From the NCBI GenBank assembly GCA_963662155.1, contig OY759271.1:41400500-41464499 (forward strand): a stretch of 64,000 bases of DNA. Reading direction: 5' to 3'. Made by a program: the position numbers and the translations under genes. The notes under the pieces were generated by a model. That model was not told the DNA's origin, did no database searches, and worked only from the letters and a program-made list of their open reading frames with translations. Source of the stretch: Lamellibrachia columna. Lineage: Eukaryota; Annelida; Polychaeta; Sabellida; Siboglinidae. Below are positions 53,281 to 64,000 of the stretch, piece by piece (the stretch's first letter is position 1; every line of letters starts with the position of its first letter).

Positions 53281-53403
53281 TCACGGGATCACGTGATGGC
53301 CAGTAGTTATATTGGGGATTTCGATCATCATTGAGCAGGAGCATCAATGATGATCGAGATGCCCAGTATAACTACTAGGGCCATATTATCATTATCACCC
53401 GTA
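53281..53403 (+). ncRNA. Long intronic hairpin, 33-bp stem with 9-nt loop (precursor-miRNA-like or MITE)
   Basis: 53,302-53,334 pairs with 53,344-53,376 across the loop gcaggagca. Three positions differ: two become G-U pairs if transcribed on the plus strand and one is G-G. Outer arms (acggg..tgat..ggcc) match more loosely to about 53,281 and 53,403. It lies in the putative intron about 95 bp after the signal-peptide exon and has a palindromic gatcacgtgat at its left foot. A folded RNA gene or a small palindromic transposon are both possible; expression cannot be judged from sequence. Confidence 0.5.
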
Positions 53404-53523
53404 AAATCACGCTCCCCCCGCCTGCGATGTCAACAGGTTATTTGCTATGAAACATTCAAATTGATCGGATAATGGTCAAAGTAGTTTTTCACGTGGATCA
53501 TTAAACAAATGTGGGCGGTCGGT

Positions 53524-53524
<1 letters not shown>

Positions 53525-53580
<56 letters not shown>
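53525..53580. repeat. (TA)n microsatellite, about 28 copies
   Basis: Uninterrupted TA run. Confidence 0.98.
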
Positions 53581-53583
<3 letters not shown>

Positions 53584-53977
53584 GCTTTATACCGTATAAC
53601 ATGGTTTCACGATAAAAGCGGTCAGACTTTGTACCTTTAATGGTCACATCGAAGTCCCTGTAAATAATGACTCCTTTGTTATATATAATCACAATCAAAT
53701 ATTAGAAAGCACAGGGCAACAATGGCGTAAATGACAGGCTGCGTGGAGTATTCCATGAATGTGTGTGTTTGAGAAACAGGTTTCGTCAAACGCTAAAAAA
53801 ACACCACAGTGGAATGCGAAACATTGGAATATGATATGGAAGTTTGAGACATTAAAAGGTAGACAGAAAGACATTTTTTAATGATGGTGACAATGGACGA
53901 TTGTGTGATGAACTGATGGTTGAACAGAATGGAACGTCATCACCGGACGCACTCAATGACCCTAGAGTAAGCATGGA

Positions 53978-54050
53978 ATGGGTGGGTGGGTGGGTGGATT
54001 CGTGGGTGCGTGGGTGCGTGCGTGCGTGCGTCCGTGCGTGCGTGCATGTG
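53978..54050. repeat. GGGT/GCGT tetranucleotide run
   Basis: ggtgggtgggtgg changing to gcgtgcgtgcg, with a short catgtgtgtacacacaaa tail. Confidence 0.95.
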
Positions 54051-54052
54051 TG

Positions 54053-54490
54053 TACACACAAATATACACCTGAATCATGCGTACTCTGATCATGCACCAG
54101 TATTTCTATCATTTATGACAATGGAAGTATAACCCCAGATTAAACTCTCGTCGAATGCAGGCTAGTTAGTCCAGCGTCAGTGACTGTACTATAGAAAGTA
54201 GACCCGCAGACATAAGACGTAGAACTTAATTAACCGCGGAGACGAAGACTATCGAGAGATAAATGAAGGTGTGCCACTAACCGAGTGTCCCGCCTTCTGT
54301 CAGACCGCTGATGGGATGGTGACTAGCCGCATTCATTCCCCGCTGTTCTCTGATACATTTCTTTGGTCTTCCTCCGTTCACCGGCGCCATGTTTATCTGC
54401 CCAACGCCTGCCGGGTCGCGTCATCGTCGAATGCAGCGTTAACATTATACACTCGTTTGTATCCTAAGTAAACGAACCGCCCACGTGGCT
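54053..54490. other. No gene recognised
   Basis: A plus frame at 54,271-54,471 contains an acceptor-like cttctgtcag (ends 54,302), but neither the phase-1 nor phase-2 reading after it stays open, so it cannot follow the 53.1-kb exon. Confidence 0.5.
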
Positions 54491-54883
54491 GACGGGGTCA
54501 GACCACTATTTATCTCCCCATTGTCTGCTGCTAGACGTTTCTAAGAGTGCAGAAATCTGTGTGTGGAAAGGCTTTGAACTTTCTAGCCATTTATTGTCAC
54601 TCAGTCACAGATGACTATACACGAGCTTTCTAGACATGACACTACCACCTGTTAGTAGACACAACGAGACGTAAACGAGCAGACGTATTTGTTGAACATC
54701 AAAAAACAACCTACTGTACACGACCGAACTCATGCTCTTAATGTAGGGGATGGAAACGTCACAGGTTTTTTTGTTATAAGAAACGTATAGAATGTTTTTC
54801 TGGACACGACTATAAGTTTACCCACTTCTACCGTTTTTATTGTTTGACGGAAAAATGGCAAACTTGGTCCTACTGTGGCTTAA
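54491..54883. mobile_element. Probable eroded second copy of the TTAA MITE
   Basis: The left end ggggtcagaccac (54,494) equals the inverted right end of the 13.6-kb MITE, and the right end (aaaaatggc..ctactgtgg then cttaa, to 54,883) matches that element's right side with about 8 bp of the terminal repeat lost. The left TTAA has been mutated. The interior is only weakly similar by eye. Confidence 0.45.
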
Positions 54884-55027
54884 GGGGCAATTATTTCGAT
54901 GATTTTAACAAAGGTATAATTAGTATGCACTGTTTTGTAAGTCGATTGGCCATGTCACTTAAACTATTCACTTACGACTGTCTTGAACATCTACGAACGG
55001 GCTAAATCGTTTGAAGAGTAGTTGTGT
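54884..55027. other. No feature recognised
   Basis: Short unique spacer between the eroded MITE and the 15-bp array. Confidence 0.6.
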
Positions 55028-55157
55028 TGACCCAAAGGGTACTGACCCAAAGGGTACTGACCCAAAGGGTACTGACACAAAGGGTACTGACCCAAAGGGT
55101 ACTGACCCAAAGGGTACTGACACAAAGGGTACTGACCCAAAGGGTACTGACACAAAT
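55028..55157. repeat. 15-bp minisatellite, about 8.7 copies
   Basis: Unit tgacccaaagggtac; variant tgacacaaagggtac in three copies. The core acccaaagggt is nearly palindromic. Confidence 0.97.
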
Positions 55158-55521
55158 CACAGTTTCGAATTATTATTGTTCTGTCGAATGGCGAATTAGA
55201 AAGTCGGTTTTTCGGGAAATGCGACAGTTAACCTGGGACGGACAATTTTCGACATTCTATTTTCAAATCGGTCACGTGTTGGCAATTCACCGACAAAATA
55301 TGTCCGCAGTGAACCATTTCGGTAGCTACAATGGAAGTAGTCAGAAAAGGACATGCCAGTGACATTCAATATATAACATGCTATGAACGGCTGAATACGT
55401 ATCAGTTTCAAATATCTTAATGACTTCACTTGGACCCACAAATGATCGTCCATCAGGACTTCGTAGTTGTCTGGTGTCAATGCGCTCCTCGCAGTTCCAC
55501 GAAAAACAAATAAAATCCAAC

Positions 55522-55572
55522 CGACATTGTGTGTCCGTGACATTGTGTGTCCGTGATATTGTGTGTCCGTGA
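55522..55572. repeat. 16-bp repeat, 3 copies
   Basis: Unit cattgtgtgtccgtga, with catt/tatt variation. Confidence 0.93.
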
Positions 55573-55639
55573 CGCGAGGAAGAACGCAACTGGGATGGGA
55601 GGAATGTGTGACGAGAGGTCGGGTGGGATTCAGAAGGGA

Positions 55640-56265
55640 GAGGAGAACGGTGGATGGGAGTGGAGAATGAGGGATGGGGAGTGGGGAACGGGGGATGGAG
55701 AGTGGAAACGGGTGGTGGAGACGGCAGTAAAACAGGATCGGCAACGGAAGGAGAAGGAAAGCAAAACCGAGGAGCAGTATTGATGCCAGCCTGAGAGCGA
55801 GGGATGGGAAGTGGAGAACGAGGGATGGGGGAGTGGAGAACGAGGGATGGGAAGTGGAGAGCGAGGGATGGGAAATGGAGAGCGAGGGATGGGGAGTGGA
55901 GAACGAGGGATGGGGAGTGGAGAGCGAGGGATGGGAAGTGGAGAACGAGGGATGGGAAGTGGAGAACAAGGGACGAGGAATGGAGAGCGAGGGATGGGGA
56001 GTGGAGAGCGAGAGATGTGAATGGAAAACGAGGGATGGGGGAGTGGAGAACGATGGATGGGGGAGTGGAGAGAGAGGGATGGGGAGTGGAGAACGATGGA
56101 GGGGGAGTGGAGAAAGAGGGATGGGGAGTGGAGAACGAGGGATGTGGAGTGGAGAACGAGGTATGGAGAGTGGAGATGGGTGGTGGAGACGGCAGTAAAA
56201 CAGGATCAGCAACAGAAGGAGAAGGAAAGCAAAACCGAGGAGCAGTATTGATGCCAGCCTCATCC
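55640..56265. repeat. 19-bp-based purine-rich array bounded by copies 2 and 3 of a dispersed repeat
   Basis: Units of gtggagaacgagggatggg (18-22 bp, many variants) fill 55,660-56,175. A long flank segment (starting gtggtggagacggcagtaaa and ending gagcagtattgatgccagcc) occurs at about 55,711-55,792 and again at about 56,179-56,260, so the array and flank appear to have been duplicated together. The same flank family is at 16.24-16.38 kb. The proline/serine-rich frame on the minus strand is a by-product. Confidence 0.9.
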
Positions 56266-57165
56266 CAGACTTTACGTAAGGACAAAGATAAGAGCAAAAG
56301 CACGATGCAAGTACGGCAGTCTTACACAGGGTGTGTGTCTCCATATCAACTCAACGTTGTAGAATTTTAATGACATAGCACTCCCAAGGCGATGTGGATA
56401 ACTAATAGGCCCTACTGGAAATAATAAAGCTATATTATAAAAAAGTTAATTAATGTGAATATAAAAACTCATTTATCACTAATTGTAACTCCAACGGACA
56501 GCTATAGTTATATTTCGCATGTTTGCACTGTCTATGAACAATTACTGGCATTCGACCATTTTGTTTTATTACTGCCTGGCAAGTAACAGCGAAATGCAGG
56601 TGCACATCTAGAAAGAACACGCAGTTATTTTTCTAGTTTAATTTGGTGCGTCAGTCTTATAACTTCGTTCACTGTCAAGACCACGAATCTTCTCAAGTGT
56701 TTATAGTAATTATTGGATGCATTTTAGCTCATTAACGTCAATGTCACTTAATCTTTGTCATTCAATATCATAATTGTTCTTCAATTTAGTCATTGTCATT
56801 CAGTATTGCCTCCATTGCATTTGGAATGTAAATAGAACACTGACATTCCGATTTAGATATAAGAAGATTTGATGACATTTTGATGACACAGACTTCATGC
56901 AGACATACTCGCTGTCACTTAGGCTGAAAACAAAAACGCGCGACGCTCTCCAAATTGCTCATTCGTGCATTATGTGTCGTGTTCAGAACGTCGCTGCCCA
57001 AATCTGTTTGTGATACGGATGTCTTTCTTCAGCTATTCTGTGCCGCCACTGTCATCGTTCCGAAAACATAACTATTTTTGTAGTGTCAAACTCTCATCTT
57101 TGTCGAGGCATGTTTCTGCTTCGTTGTCCTGTCAGTCTTTTTCCCAATATAATCTAATGTCTTTC
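56266..57165. other. No gene recognised
   Basis: AT-rich 0.9 kb with recurring gtcattcaata-like words near 56,755-56,800 only. Confidence 0.55.
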
Positions 57166-57268
57166 ACATCACTTCACTTCACTTCACTTCACCTCACTTC
57201 ACCTCACCTCACCTCACTTCACTTCACTTCACTTCACCTCACTTCACTTCACCTCACTTCACTTCATC
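57166..57268. repeat. (CACTT/CACCT)n pentanucleotide run, about 20 copies
   Basis: Pentamers acttc and acctc interspersed. Confidence 0.97.
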
Positions 57269-57342
57269 CCTTGACCGGGACATCCATAGGGGTACCATTG
57301 TCCACGCGAGTCTACACCGATGTGGTTTGTCTTCTGCTGTGC

Positions 57343-57529
<187 letters not shown>

Positions 57530-57669
57530 TATTTATGTGGTTTGACTGCAGAAATGTTATTTTTGTAATGTCGTATACATGTGTGGAAATCAACCCGTTA
57601 AGACACTTTTACAATTCAGAACTTTATTAAAACTATTCTCATCAACTCTCGACGGTTAACAACTCGTTA

Positions 57670-58000
57670 ATTCGCAATTATGGCAAACATAAAATCTTCC
57701 ACCCTCGTCGACCAGTTGCGATCATTGGTGATATATATGGCACAGACTGTAACGTTCGTCGGATCTGCTGCCTAACCACTCGTTCACTCACTATCAGACT
57801 CGCAATTGTGGCAAACATAAAGTCTGCCTCCCTCGGTGCAGTCAGGATGCGACCAGTGGTGACAGATCTGACACTGGATCCAACTTTCGCCGGATCTGCT
57901 GCTTCTGAACGGCTCGCCGCAAACAAGGCTTGGCCACTCGTCGTCGTCTTCTGAACGGCTCGCCGCAAACAAAGCTTGGTCGTTTGTAATTGCGTACCAT
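57670..58000 (-). pseudogene. Zinc-binding C-terminus of a pogo/Tigger-like transposase, with nested duplications
   Basis: On the minus strand, 57,784-57,972 ends with LVCGEPF, then WIQCQICHHWSHPDC and LYVCHNC before a stop. This is the PHD-like C-terminal zinc-binding tail found on many pogo/Tigger-type DDE transposases (family knowledge). The usual first Cys of the C-x2-C pair is Ser here. The DDE core and helix-turn-helix are absent. On the left (57,675-57,780) a diverged second copy of the tail follows in tandem. On the right the segment coding for VCGEPFR is duplicated (46-bp step, 57,910-57,985). These duplications break the frame, so it is a relic. Confidence 0.72.
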
Positions 58001-58445
<445 letters not shown>

Positions 58446-58621
58446 TGGACTATATTATGCCCCAAGCTACACATATATATATATTGCAGGGCCGGCGTAG
58501 GCTTAGATTGATCCAGATAATGACATTAGTGATCTTTAAATAAAGTAAGTGATCAAGATATTTAGCGTTCGGGTGGCGGCGTCAGATTGGGTTTTCACTT
58601 GGTATAACAAGACTTCAGTAA

Positions 58622-58622
58622 T

Positions 58623-58673
<51 letters not shown>

Positions 58674-58682
58674 CACACACAC
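58622..58682. repeat. (ACGC)n run, about 13 copies, then (AC)n
   Basis: gcacgcacgcac run ending in acacacacac. Confidence 0.97.
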
Positions 58683-59560
58683 AAGCCGTAATAACGTCGG
58701 CCGTAATAAAACGTACAGGTTCTTCGGTCGAATATGGACGGTTTCGCTTCTTCTCAGCCTTACGACGGGGAGTCGACCGACACAGTCGCCTCTACTGTCG
58801 CTGTAATTTGCACGCGTAACTCCATAAAAGCTGTCATCTGTTGCCTGGTTGATGGATGGCGGCGTGGGGCGATAGAATGCGCAGGTGGCCGGATGGTACC
58901 GTGTGCCTGCGACAATTAGTGACGCCATTGGTGTAATGCCGTTGATGTTGCTTGAGCAGTCGTACCAACTGAAACATCTCTTGTTTACAGACGCACCAAC
59001 TTCGCAACTGTTGGTCCATGCAGTATATGCGATATAAGTTGATCCTAAATTGACTTCTTTATCTTTGACTAAAAACAGACGTACACACAAAGTGCTATGG
59101 CGGTGTGGGTGGTATTGCACTTGGCTGCGACTGCTGTGCATATTGAGTGGCGACATATAGTGTCCTTTCTTCTGGTCTTTTCCTTTTTATCACTATTGAC
59201 AATGCTAACAATAGCAATGAGTACGCCCAGGGTACGAAGGCTGCGTCAGGGCGAACACTAAACAAGAGGCTCGCCTTTCGCGTCCAGTCAGAGGCAAACA
59301 TCCAGGCCGCCGAAAACGTACTTTTTACGCTGCTTGGTATCTTATTAAAATGTACTTTTTACGCTGCTTGGTATCTTATTAAAATGCAATAAACATAAAC
59401 AACAAACGCGTATTTCATACATATAATAATTCCTATGGGTATGTCACTAAAGTAACTTGACAATAACCATGTACAGTGGTAAGAACCGCACGATCACGTG
59501 ATGTCATTCGCACAGTATGGCGGTTTGTTTTCAACAATATCAAAGACCGAAATTATTTTG

Positions 59561-59564
<4 letters not shown>
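58683..59564. other. No confident gene; one short duplication
   Basis: tgtactttttacgctgcttg followed by gtatcttattaaaa is duplicated with a 34-bp step at about 59,318-59,386. No domains seen. Confidence 0.5.

Positions 59565-59621
<57 letters not shown>
59565..59621. repeat. (TA)n microsatellite, about 28 copies
   Basis: Ends one or two bases before recognisable reverse transcriptase codons begin. Confidence 0.98.
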
Positions 59622-59624
<3 letters not shown>

Positions 59625-60478
59625 GTAATGTTTCTAGTATACTCAAATGTGTACTGTTCGCGGGTGACACTAATATATTTTATATTTTATATTTTATTTT
59701 ATAGTGCTGATAGTTTATAATTGCTTAGTAACATGATTAGTGAAGCGCGGAATAAACTACACAATTGGCAGTTAACAAACTGTCTCTTAATATTAACAAA
59801 ACTAATTACATTGTATTTGGAAAAGGTAGCTTTATTTCAGATATTACTAAAACAATAAACCAAAACATTATAGAAAGAGTCTTTATGAAACAAAATGTCT
59901 TGGCATAATTATTGGTGATAAGCTTTCTTGGAAAGCGCATATATAATCGGTAAAATCCAAATTGACTTAAACAATGTCAAAAATATAGAAAGCAAAATTT
60001 TTCTCAAAGGCCTCGGCATTGATTAATTTATGTTTGTCAATTGTCTTGCCTCATATAGACTACTGTTCAGACACATGGGGAAATATCGCACAAATCTAAT
60101 GTCCCTAATCATTCTACAAAAAAGAGAATTGTGAGAATTATTTGTGGAGTAAAGGCATACAACTATCTTATTTATTATTCTTAAATAAAAAAAATTCTCG
60201 ATATAATTAAATATAAAACATCAATATTGATGTACAAAGTGAAACATAAACTAATGCACAATAGCATTGAACAATTCTTTTATTCTATTGAAGATAGTTT
60301 GCACAACACAAGACAAAGGGACACATTTAAAAAATGTCAAATTCGTACTGCACTGAGGGCTAAATGTTTTTCTATCGTTGGTGTTAAGCTTTGGAATGAC
60401 CTAAGTCTTGCATTAAGAAATTGTAAAAATATTTTCGCTTTCAAAAAAATGCACAAAACATTTGATACTGAAAACTAG
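59622..60478 (+). pseudogene. Reverse transcriptase relic of a CR1/L2/Jockey-like LINE
   Basis: Immediately after the TA run the plus strand reads NVSSILKCVLFAGDTNIFY, the FADD active-site block with the first Asp changed to Gly (one base). Then, across several stops and shifts, come NNWQLTNCL, SWKAHI, LPHIDYCSDTWGNI and, in a clean last frame (60,227-60,478), the C-terminal part ending CFSIVGVKLWNDLSLALRN and FKKMHKTF. The order matches the palm, thumb and C-terminal parts of CR1/L2/Jockey-group LINEs. AT-rich relative to its surroundings. The 3' untranslated tail of copies A-C is absent, so it is a different family. Confidence 0.85.
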
Positions 60479-60879
60479 CATTGCGAGTGGCGTAAAACCA
60501 GGTGTGTTCATGTGCCATCGTGCAGACGTGTTGGCGTCACGTCACACCACTAACACGGCGTGACGTTAGAACAAACAGTCGTGTTGGAGTCGACACACCC
60601 TGTCGTTCGGCGGTTTCTGCGATTATTATGTAGTGTAGACGCGTTGACAACTCGCCCAGATTTGGAATGTGTCATCGATCATCCGGTGATTGTGCGCGTG
60701 TCTTGTCGTGACAGCGGCAGCGTCAGTACCCTCCGCCGGCCCCTCCGCCCAACCACACCAAGGTTGTTACGTCCGACACTCTAGGACGTCTTTTACATCC
60801 TTCGGAAAAAAATTATTTGAAAAACGTATTTCATGTTAGGTGTTTTTTCTGTAGAATTATTTGCTGGAAGCACAGTACA
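60479..60879. other. No gene recognised
   Basis: CpG-rich from 60,530 to 60,790; an unassigned 74-codon frame lies there. Confidence 0.5.
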
Positions 60880-61086
60880 CTTACAGTGGAAGGCACCACT
60901 AGTACAACGGTATACTTCCAGTGGAAGGCACCACTAGTACAACGGTATACTTCCAGTGGAAGGCACCACTAGTACAACGGTATACTTCCAGTGGAAGGCA
61001 CCACTAGTACAACGGTATACTTCCAGTGGAAGACACCACTAGTACAACGGTATACTTCCAGTGGAAGGCACCACTAATACAACGGT
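60880..61086. repeat. 35-bp minisatellite, about 6 copies
   Basis: The unit contains agtggaaggcaccactagta and caacggtatacttcc; agtggaaggcaccact is itself close to an inverted repeat. Confidence 0.97.
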
Positions 61087-61550
61087 CGGCGAAACAAGCG
61101 GAGATTGTACAGAATACAATGCAGAATTTGGAATTCCATAAATACGCTGTTTCATTATCACATAATTATATTTGTAAAAATCCTTACATGCTGCGTAAAG
61201 ACACTGTCAGCCATACAGGAATTTAAGAAAATAAATAGTTTATATTAAATTGACATGAAATGGAAACAGAGATGATAATTTTGAGTATGTGAAACAAAAT
61301 TATCCACCCAGTTGTTTTTTTGTGTGTGGACATTTACGTTATAAAACATGACTTCCAGCATGGAAAAACGACGTGAAATCATACGATTTACGAGAATAGG
61401 AACTCCATTTGTACAAGGTGCAGTTTATGTGGGGACTGTTGGAGGAGAAGCAAATATATACTTTCGAAGTTACGACATTATATATATAGCTACCGTAACT
61501 GATGTCGTGGAAGACTAGATGCGTGCGTGATATGGGTAACCGGAGAAAAG
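61087..61550. other. No gene recognised
   Basis: AT-rich stretch without array or domain. Confidence 0.55.
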
Positions 61551-61646
61551 TTCGAGACCTAACACGTGATCGAGACCTAACACGTGATCGAGACCTAACA
61601 CGTGATCGAGACCTAACACGTGATCGAGACCTAACACGTGACCATA
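61551..61646. repeat. 18-bp minisatellite, 5 copies
   Basis: Unit gagacctaacacgtgatc, essentially identical copies, each with a CACGTG E-box palindrome. Confidence 0.97.
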
Positions 61647-62215
61647 TCACGTCCCATGACGTCGGAGTGGGCGCTGCACCTACGTTATCTTGTGGTTGGG
61701 CTCGACGGAAGTGAAGCAGTCTGTCTGATGGATGAGGACGATCACCGACTTGCATGATACCGACGTAAGCTCTGTTGTCGGGGAAGGTAGTTTGCACACA
61801 GACGGTGTTGACAGGTTGTTTGATGGAGTGACCGACGGCGTGAAGGCGGTGGCTTGAAAGTCAACGACAGAATCCTCGGCCCTAGCGCGGCAGGCCTATC
61901 GTTGGCCACCATCGCGTTGCTTGGCATGAAAAAGCTAAATAAATACGATTGTCATTCTTCAGGGCCATCGTCGGAAGTTTGTTGTTTTATGGGGTTGATA
62001 CTTGGGTCCTCGCAATAGCACTGGAAGGAAGCTCGACGGGAGGTACACTATAATGCTCAGCAAGTGTCTAAATGGAGCAGTGGGCTGGGAAACAAATGGG
62101 AACATAAACATTATACAAGCTCTCAAACAAGATTTGTATGAGACGCCTCCAACTAGCTGCTGGTCACTACTACTGCCAAAAAGATAAACCAATTACAAGA
62201 ATCATCATAATATTA
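61647..62215. other. No gene recognised
   Basis: CpG-containing, unique-looking sequence. Confidence 0.5.
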
Positions 62216-62392
62216 TGGACACTGATTTATGACAAGATTCATCCTGTGGACACCGACTCATTACAAGATTCATCCTGTGGACACCGACTCATGACAAGAT
62301 TCATCATGTGGACACCGACTCATGACAAGATTCATCCTGTGGACACCGACTCATGACAAGATTCATCCTGTGGACACCGACTCATGACAAGA
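62216..62392. repeat. 31-bp minisatellite, about 5.5 copies
   Basis: The unit contains catgacaagattcatcctgt and ggacaccgact. Confidence 0.97.
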
Positions 62393-62435
62393 AAGCAGAA
62401 GGAAAGTAAAACAAACACCGAACTGAGCAGAGAAA

Positions 62436-62550
62436 ACCTTGATGTCGAAGTGACCTTGATGTCGAAGTGACCTTGATGTCGAAGTGACCTTGATGTCGAA
62501 GTGACCTTGATTTCGAAATGTCCTCGATGTCGAAGTGGCTGACCTTCCAT
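62436..62550. repeat. 17-bp minisatellite, about 6 copies
   Basis: Unit accttgatgtcgaagtg, with degenerate last copies. It begins about 45 bp after the 31-bp array ends. Confidence 0.96.
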
Positions 62551-63420
62551 CCTAGCGGTATATCGATTGAATTGTGTTTATTTCTAAACGCGTCTAGTGC
62601 GTTTCTTGTTTTGCCTTTCCATTCTGCTTAATTCCACAACTACGATCTGCATCCTATACCACATGAACGTATTTAAACAAAGAAAAGTTCATTGATACAA
62701 ATTACCGAAGTATAACCCTCATTCAAGAGTCCTAAAAATAGTTTAAAATTGCAGGCCTGTGAGTGCGACAAAGATAAGTTCTTTTGTAGAAAAACAGAGA
62801 TAACAGATTTGGACATTTGATCCCGGCGCCTGGTAAAAGACGCCGAGTGAGCTTCCGTTCGACTAAGTGTTCTTGAGCCTTTTACAACTTCTTTATTTGA
62901 TGGTGTTAGTATGGAGTGTTGCGCAATGAATCGGCCATTTGTATTATGTCAAATTTATCTAACAAATCGTTAAATGCGTTTCCGCCTCACGGGGTCGGTT
63001 TGCCACTAACAATTGCGGGGGTGTGATGACAAATTGAATATGAAGAAATACAATATTAAAAACGTAGTGCTGGTATGAACTGGCATGAACTGGTATGAAC
63101 ATCATATCTTCTCCGACAACGCATGTCGACCTCAGCTTCTTCGCGACCTCAACATTCAGTCCGTCAACACAAATGCATTGAACTTTGGCGTGCGACACTG
63201 CATATATCGCGGTGTTTGCGATGCACTAATTGGAAATACAATCCGCTTAAAGTTTTTAAAAGCGAAACGAAGTCTGTCTAGACCTCTCTGATGTTCACAT
63301 TTCCACCCGCATTTCACAAACCACTTACAACCAATTTGTTGGCATTTACGGTGATGTGAAAGGACCAGGGGCTGAGGTTGCCATGTCGGATTGCGATGAG
63401 TATTAGGTGCAATTCATCAC
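62551..63420. other. No gene recognised; short 10-bp repeat
   Basis: Three copies of ctggtatgaa/ctggcatgaa at 63,070-63,099. Otherwise nothing recognised. Confidence 0.5.
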
Positions 63421-64000
63421 GACCTTATCCCAAGTGAAAACAGATAAGGAGCGGTCGGTGCTGTCAGCACCTCGAGGTTGGTCGGTTGCGCTGACAGGCG
63501 GGCGAAGTCAGACAAGCAGTGGCGCGGATTTGCCATCGACTTCAGGCGGGCTGGCGAGACGGCGCACTGCCTGGAAACCGGGGGGCGCCGCCGCTGTCGT
63601 GATTATGTCTACGTCTGCTTCGAATTGCGGATAGGAATCTGTAAAGTACGAACGAATGACGAAACAGTCGACTTCTCGGAAAGTTGGACACTGTTCTGAC
63701 GTCAGTGGAGCGAATTAACCTGTTGAGGATATTTGGCATAATCTGGCGTTGGCGTTAGTCTGAAAAGTTTTCTCTCAACCGATGATAAAATATCTCGTCC
63801 TGGCCATCCATTGCGGTGTGACGTCGTAACGTACATTTATTGAGCTCATGAATCACTGTGGCTGATCATTACTCCGTGTTTCTCTTGACCTTTGGACTGG
63901 TGTCACTAGTGTGGAACTGAAAGACAGCGACTCGTCGTAAAGTACAAGTTAGTGGTGACATAATAAGGACCTGTCCTATCCGCGACAATATTGTCACAAG
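63421..64000. other. GC- and CpG-rich stretch with overlapping open frames, unassigned
   Basis: Bases 63,440-63,660 are GC-rich; two plus frames (75 and 73 codons) and a minus frame (65 codons) overlap. One plus frame has spaced Cys residues and RDYVYV, faintly like an extracellular domain, but there is no firm splice pair and I do not assign it. Confidence 0.3.

Noticed and set aside
54302..54471. Second exon of the signal-peptide gene
   Set aside because: The acceptor-like site is followed by early stops in the phase required.
55196..56344. Proline/serine-rich 382-codon frame
   Set aside because: Complement of the purine-rich 19-bp array; composition reflects the repeat.
63421..63699. Extracellular-domain exon
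   Set aside because: Spaced Cys and RDYVYV are suggestive, but no convincing acceptor/donor pair and overlapping frames are equally open.

Overview
This window looks like nuclear DNA from an animal, most likely an invertebrate. I see no operons or compact gene order. Short hairpins and decayed non-LTR retrotransposons sit between long AT-rich stretches, one exon has clean GT/AG splice signals, and CpG dinucleotides are common rather than depleted, which argues against a vertebrate. The species cannot be named from this sequence; a mollusc, annelid or invertebrate chordate would all fit.

The dominant feature is tandem repetition. I count more than 45 separate arrays, nearly all with a different unit (5, 7, 10, 11, 13, 15, 16, 17, 18, 19, 20, 23, 25, 26, 27, 30, 31, 33, 35, 36, 40, 42, 51, 57 and 75 bp, plus CA, TA, CT/GA, CAG, GATA, CAAT and ACGC runs). 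Added by hand they cover roughly a fifth of the window. The largest are the 27-bp array (9.9-11.5 kb), the 42-bp array with CA/TA runs inside it (1.5-2.95 kb), the 36-bp array (5.4-6.3 kb), the 23-bp array (1-0.74 kb), the 33-bp array (30.0-30.7 kb), the 75-bp array (26.4-27.0 kb) and the 40-bp array (22.2-22.8 kb). Most long open frames here are just these arrays read through, because units divisible by three keep frames open.

Recognisable mobile DNA: an RTE-type retrotransposon relic on the minus strand (7.1-8.1 kb), broken by tandem arrays; three 3' ends of one LINE family (22.8-23.1, 25.2-25.5, 41.7-41.8 kb); a CR1/L2/Jockey-like reverse transcriptase relic (59.6-60.5 kb); the zinc-binding tail of a pogo/Tigger-like transposase on the minus strand (57.7-58.0 kb); a 455-bp MITE with TTAA target sites (13.6-14.1 kb) and a probable second, eroded copy (54.5-54.9 kb); and several short dispersed repeats that occur two or three times in the window.

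Host coding evidence is sparse. The only exon I would defend is at 53.1 kb on the plus strand: a start codon directly after a 3' splice site, a signal peptide, then a phase-1 5' splice site, so probably the first coding exon of a secreted or membrane protein. Its intron carries a strong 33-bp-stem hairpin about 95 bp downstream. The rest reads as intron or intergenic DNA. I did not find a convincing new functional system; the most notable pattern is how often tandem arrays sit inside or against dead transposable elements.
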